A stretch of DNA of 12,228 nucleotides, taken from positions 2,849 to 15,076 of the forward strand of contig NWUY0300048344.1 of NCBI GenBank assembly GCA_004151065.3, given 5' to 3'. Below are positions 7,965 to 12,228 of this stretch, piece after piece. A program made the translations under genes and the position numbers. Positions within the stretch are counted from its first letter, which is position 1; each line of letters begins with the position of its first letter. The notes beneath the pieces were generated by a model. It did no database searches. It was not told where the DNA came from and saw only the letters and a program-made list of their open reading frames with translations. Source of the stretch: Larix sibirica. Its lineage: Eukaryota; Streptophyta; Pinopsida; Pinales; Pinaceae.

Positions 7965-9540
7965 GACATCAACACATTCCATATGGTAAGGGAAAATGTT
8001 ATGTACTTGTTGAATGATATCCTGATTTACATTACTTTGTAGGAACATAGATTTATGTGCACTAACTTCCATCTCTAAGGCAATACAGACTAAACTTATT
8101 ATACTCGAGTATGCCCTCCAATCTTCAATAGTGCCATCCCCAAACAATAGAACATCATCTACAAATAAAAGATGTGTTATAAAATGATGAGAATGTACTT
8201 TAACTCCAATAATTTTCTTTTCCCTCTTGGTTATAACAATAAGTCTACTTAGCCCTTTAATGACCAATGGGAAAAGTAGGGGAGAAAGGGGACAACCCTA
8301 TCTCTATTCCTTGGATCTTGTTAAAAAGGAAGTTGGAGATCCATTCACAAGAACTGCAAAATTTGCAGAGGAAATGCAAGACATAATCCAATCTACAACT
8401 TCAATAGGGAGCCCAATCTGTAACAGGACTAGTCTCATAAAAAGTCTAATCAACCCTATCATATTCCTTGAAAAGGTACATTTTTAGTGTGAGAGCATGC
8501 ATACTCTTGGTCTTAATTGAGTGCATGCTCTCCTGAGCAACCTCAACTGCATCCAATATATGTTTATTAGAAAGAAAACCATAATGTTCTTTAGTCATGT
8601 GCTCTGCCATAATAGGTTTGATTCTATTTGCAATCACCTAAGTGATCACTTCATAGACCAGGTTGCATACAGATATAGGCCTAAAGTCATTGAACATTTA
8701 TAGCTTCGTATTTTTTGGTATCAGTGCAATAAAGTAGAATTCATGCTACCTAGAACAAACACTTCCAACTTAGATTCCTCTATAGCTTCTAATAAGTCTT
8801 TCCCCACCACATCAAAAAAAAATCAAGAGGAGTTCTATAGTCCATCCATCAAGGCTATTACTCTTTGATTTATCAAATTTCTTCAAAATTCCCTCAATCT
8901 CTTCAAGAGAGACAATTTCTCCCACCTTTAAGCCTTCTCCCCTGTTAAAAAATGTAGGATAGTGTTGTAGAACCTTCAACTGAGCCTCAATATTACTTGT
9001 GCTGTGATATTTATAGATCTCCTTAAAATGTGTGACAATAGCATCCTCCAAAGACTTTTGATCTGAAATTTGAACGCCATCATTATCCTTCACTTCCTAA
9101 ATAGCATTATTAACCCTTCTCTGATTTGCATAATTGTAAAAAAAAATTGTATTGCTATCTCCTGAAGTCAACCACATAGCTCTACTTTTCATCCTCCATG
9201 ACTCTTCCTCCTGTTTAAGAAATTTCACCTTTCTGGATTCCAACCAAGTCAACTTGTCTCTTCTACAATTGGAGAAGATGTCATCATCCATTAATGAATT
9301 GAAGTGATAAATTTCATCTTCAATTTCTAGTAGCTCTTGTCTTATACTAGTCTTCTTTTCTTTCTCCCACTTAGAGACCTCCTGCTTTAATAATTTCAAT
9401 TTTTGCATCAGCCTCTGCATGGGTGAATCAAATTCAAATTGGTCGAGGGAAGACCATTTCTTAACAACAAAACTAGTAAAATCCTTCTCATGAATCCAAG
9501 TATGATTGAATTTAAATGGAAAATGAAGCGCATATTTTTC
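7965..9540 (-). pseudogene. LINE ORF2 linker and reverse transcriptase (truncated, inactivated)
   Basis: The linker contains WLTSGDSNTIFF and YANQRRVN, a conserved pre-RT block, followed by an in-frame TAG (9097-9099). RT motifs follow: LDGWTIELL, IALIPK and FRPISVCNL (frames shifted around 8814-8822, an A9 run, and near 8730). Next come IANRIKPIM, YGFLSNKHILDA and the motif A region KMYLFKEYDRVD. There the catalytic Asp (consensus KMDLSKAYD) reads Tyr (codon 8476-8478). A TAG follows at 8446-8448, then a frame change near 8435. Motif B reads GCPLSPLLFPLVI, preceded by two TAG stops (8304-8306, 8298-8300). Motif C, LLFVDDVLLFG, is intact (FVDD at 8165-8154). The protein runs into the flanking repeat at 7964, where homology ends. 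It copied LINE RNA into DNA when intact. Confidence 0.9.
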
Positions 9541-10093
9541 CACTTCAAATTGTAAGGAGATACGCTTATGGTCCGACACACTAGAAGATAGAGACCGCAA
9601 TCGGTATCTACAAAAAACTATCTCAAAGATCCTCAACAACAAAGAATCTATCCAACCTTTTTGCCACCTTGACATCACCTATTCTTCCATTATTCCATGT
9701 AGGATTCAAAACCCCAGGCATCACATCAATAAGTTTGGCTTCATCAAATATCGACCTAAAGAATTTAGCCAAAGGGTCCACCAAAACCCTAGAGTCCCGT
9801 GACTTTGCAGCAAACAAAGTCAAGTTTAAATCTCCACATGTCATATATGATTTGAAATTATCCTTCTACATGGTCCATGATATCAGTAAGCCCCCATAAT
9901 TTCCTAGGGCATCAAATCCACTACACTCCCAGCTTGGAAATAGTTCAAGAAAAAATTCGTAGGCCTTTGTACTCAAACACATTGTCTCTTGAATCATAAT
10001 TATACCAGGGTTCACCATCTCTACTATTTGTTTCAGGGCAGCATGTTTTGGGGAGCTCCCTATCCCCCTAATATTGAAGGATAAAAGGATCAT
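9541..10093 (-). pseudogene. LINE ORF2 apurinic-like endonuclease domain (internally deleted)
   Basis: The ATG at 10093 opens MILLSFNIRGIGSSPKH, the classic start of plant L1 ORF2 (consensus WNVRG). The Asn is kept and the metal-binding Glu appears in IIMIQET (codon 9986-9988). GNYGGLLISW follows, then a TAG at about 9866 in the same frame and GDLNLTL (9835-9821) with its Asp and Asn. RLDRFFV comes next, then a frameshift at about 9625-9660, and SDHKRISL (SDH at 9576-9568). From the first Asn to GDLN is about 80 residues, whereas L1 endonucleases usually have about 130 there. Roughly 50 residues, including the catalytic Tyr block, appear to be deleted in frame. The domain nicks target DNA when whole. 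Confidence 0.88.
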
Positions 10094-10177
10094 TGGTCAA
10101 CCAAATCTAAGGGTGGTTGTGCTCTAAGAACCCTATTATCAAAATTGAGAGATGAAGACCATAAATCCAGAGTAAGA

Positions 10178-11066
10178 CTAAGAGGTAAGGGGTGCAACCA
10201 ACGGGTTTACAAATTTATCCATGGAAGACTTAGGATGTAGCATATTTTCCTTTTCGACTCTTACCATTTTTCCCCTTTTCTTCCTCATGGTAACATTAGG
10301 ACATCTTATAAAAGCTTTGGGAATGATATCCTTCTTATCTAAATATTTTCCAGAGTAGATTGGGATACGCTCTAAATTAGAGGGGATCGAATATGAGGTA
10401 ACTCGAGGGGGACAATCATTAAGAATTCTAGAATTTTTAGGTAGTGGAGAAGAGGAAATAGTGATACCCAATTAGGGTGCAAAGAAGGAGAATACTGGGA
10501 TGGCATGGGATAATCTTCCTGAGAGAACCCTTCCAGAATATCTACAATCGTGACCATTTTATTCTCAACATAGATACCTCCCCCCCCACTACAATCTATC
10601 AACCTGAGAAACCTTTGAGTCATGATAATCCAAAAATTGGATCCCATATGAGTCAAAGCCCTCCACTAAAACCAAAGGTCCTAGAGAAGTAGATAATACC
10701 TTCGAAGGAATATTAGGAATTGACAAAATCGGAGAATCTGATCCAATGCCATCATTATGAAATTTACATTTTAGCATCGGGAAGGTCAAAACACTTGGGA
10801 TGGAGTGTGGAAAAGAGGAAACAACCCCAAACAATGAGTGCTCTCCACAAGATAAAATAGGTTTCATATAATTCAATATGTATTCCATCGATAAAGATTT
10901 TAATAGCAGAGGAAGGGTAGATTTAATCTTACCCCAAAAATACGAGGACAAAGACACATCCACTGGAGTAGAAGATAAGAGCTTAGTAGAGAAAACTTCA
11001 TCATTCGACAACTCGTCAAGATAAAGTGTTGCCACTTCCGTCAAGTTTTCCTTGCTAGCATATGAA
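10178..11066 (-). pseudogene. LINE ORF1 remnant (C-terminal part)
   Basis: Three open segments in two frames cover this stretch: 11066-10589, 10656-10372 and 10471-10178. The first and third are in the same frame, so two compensating indels lie between them. One is probably in the 8-base G run (C run at 10580-10587 on the plus strand) and the other near 10475. The TAG just before the G run is a separate lesion. The product is Ser/Pro-rich with a basic patch (RKKRGKMVRVEK) and ends in MDKFVNPLVAPLTS before the stop. I see no CCHC zinc knuckle or RRM. ORF1 is called from position upstream of ORF2, not from a domain. Its 5' end is cut off at the flanking repeat. Confidence 0.65.
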
Positions 11067-11232
11067 TGNGGAAAGAGGAAATATCCAAAATATTAATTAT
11101 GAGACAAATTTAATTTTCAACTCTGGCATTTTAGACATCTGAAGGTCAAAGTGTTGGAAATGGAAAGTGGTCATGACGTAAGGATATGGTGTAGCTAGGG
11201 GATGAGAAAAGTGGACAATTTTTGGTGTTAAC
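11067..11232 (+). repeat. Direct repeat, right copy flanking the LINE fragment
   Basis: This is the partner of 7799-7964, about 91% identical and also ending at ggtgttaac. The third base is the window's only N (11069), which aligns with a T in the left copy. Confidence 0.9.
11069..11069. other. Ambiguous base (N) at the repeat/LINE junction
   Basis: The single undetermined base of the window lies within two bases of the LINE/repeat boundary. It could be one uncalled base or a collapsed scaffold gap. Confidence 0.95.
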
Positions 11233-12228
11233 AAATTTCCCTTTGATGTGTGAGGGTAGGAGCTCATCATATGGCTGACAGACATAATAGGATCTTTATT
11301 TTTCGATATATAAGTGTGATGGTAGCATAGAGAATGGAGAATGTGTCGTAGCGTGGAACATAATCTTCATCGGGACTACAAGGGTTGAACCTGTAGATAC
11401 CACACTCAAAATGGATGAGGTACATATAATCTCAAATATATGGATGAGGCAAGAACTCCCATGCTTGTATCTATGTCTCAAAATATACAAAGTGGACCAA
11501 GGCCCAAAGGGGACTGATCGATACATAAAGTATTGTTGTATAAATCATAGGTGTCATGAGAAGCTGAATAAAATGGAATGTAACATGCTCCAACCATGGT
11601 TTATTTGAATAAATGAGAATGGAAACAATGGCATTCATCAAGAGTGTGGTATTGCAATAATTGATTCCCTACTGTATCTAGAGGTGTCTAATAATAGTAA
11701 GGACTCAAACAACTAAGAGTTGGAATCTCAGAGATACAATGAATGGCATCTAAAACTGGATATAATAGGAAGCATGGAACTGAAGGTATTCCAAACACTA
11801 TCGCCAAAGCAACTCAAATATCATAAGGAACATAATATTTGAAGGGTTCCAAAGAGACTCACTAATGTGCTAGATTCAAGAGACATCCAGATTCTTCGAC
11901 CAAATGATGAAAGAACCAATACCCTATACGAATCTCAATGGTGTGATGATGGATTTGATGTCAAGCATGCAAGAAACAACCGTTCTAAGGGGAATTGAGG
12001 TCTCCCTTCAAGTGGTCCAAGGGGTTCATCAATGATGGTTATAATTCCAAGGTACAGGGACCTATGGATCTATCCTATGGAATATATGTGTTAGCGTCAA
12101 CAAAGGGAGACCTACAACTGCCAAGGAAATGATGGTTCCTTTACAGAAGTACAAGGGATACAACCATATAATGAATGTAATAGGAAATGGGGTTTAAACA
12201 TTGAAGTGGGATACAAGGGCACATGAGT
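11233..12228. other. Unidentified sequence, presumed continuation of the interrupted repeat
   Basis: This follows the right repeat copy and should be the continuation of the unit that starts left of 7965. The plus frame from 11723 has one stop in about 90 codons, but no motif is recognisable. The 65-codon plus frame at 11411-11608 also lacks any family signature. It may be a decayed retroelement interior; I cannot name it. Confidence 0.3.

Larger units (their letters stand above)
7965..11066 (-). mobile_element. L1-type LINE fragment, truncated at both ends
   Basis: In minus-strand order: an ORF1 remnant (11066-10178), a spacer of about 85 bases, then ORF2 starting at an ATG at 10093 with AP endonuclease (to about 9560), a linker and reverse transcriptase (to 7965). 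The RT stops shortly after the FVDD motif. The rest of RT, the cysteine-rich tail, 3' UTR and poly(A) are missing. The 5' end is also open: ORF1 reads without a stop to the last base before the repeat, with no start or 5' UTR. Such elements move by nicking DNA and reverse-transcribing their RNA at the nick. Multiple stops, frameshifts and an active-site change make this copy dead. Confidence 0.9.

Noticed and set aside
7965-11066. A novel reverse-transcriptase-based system such as a retron-like or captured RT gene
   Set aside because: Endonuclease plus RT motifs and the ORF1/ORF2 layout are ordinary L1-type LINE, and the copy is inactivated at many points.

Overview
The window looks like intergenic DNA from a large, repeat-rich land-plant genome. 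A gymnosperm is my best guess, but the sequence alone does not settle the species. It is AT-rich by eye, has no convincing host gene in 12 kb, and holds broken retroelements of four kinds: Ty3/gypsy LTR elements, an L1-type LINE, tRNA-derived SINEs and a foldback repeat. All recognisable retroelement coding remnants lie on the minus strand and carry stops and frameshifts. The only SINE-like sequence on the plus strand is the short tRNA-like head at 2183.

Left part (1-2300): reading leftward on the minus strand, a gypsy-type RNase H remnant (about 2182-1990) is followed by a decayed integrase (about 1825-955). Next, in the same orientation, comes a second, differently styled RNase H remnant (about 948-500). 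RNase H after integrase is not the usual gypsy order, so two elements have probably been joined. A tRNA-like SINE head on the plus strand begins exactly where the first gypsy homology stops (about 2183).

Middle (2300-7500): a long imperfect inverted repeat (2552-2902) lies next to a probable LTR (about 2991-3974). The LTR is preceded, on the minus strand, by a polypurine tract and further upstream by the C-terminal tail of a chromovirus-like Pol (5070-5291). A tRNA-derived SINE with an A9 tail and 17-bp target-site duplications is inserted at 5626-5831. The rest, including about 1.6 kb from 5849 to 7500, shows nothing I can name.

Right part (7500-12228): a plus-strand LTR/promoter-like unidentified repeat (TATA-like box, 24-bp tandem repeat, pyrimidine-rich tract) is interrupted by about 3.1 kb of minus-strand LINE sequence. 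That sequence holds an ORF1 remnant, AP endonuclease and reverse transcriptase. The LINE piece has lost both natural ends and sits between two direct copies of a roughly 166-bp repeat (about 91% identical). A single N lies at the right-hand junction. Beyond it is about 1 kb of unidentified sequence.

No gene here looks functional and no cooperating gene system was found. The most interesting points are the long direct repeats around a doubly truncated LINE, the foldback element, the well-bounded SINE and the out-of-order gypsy fragments.
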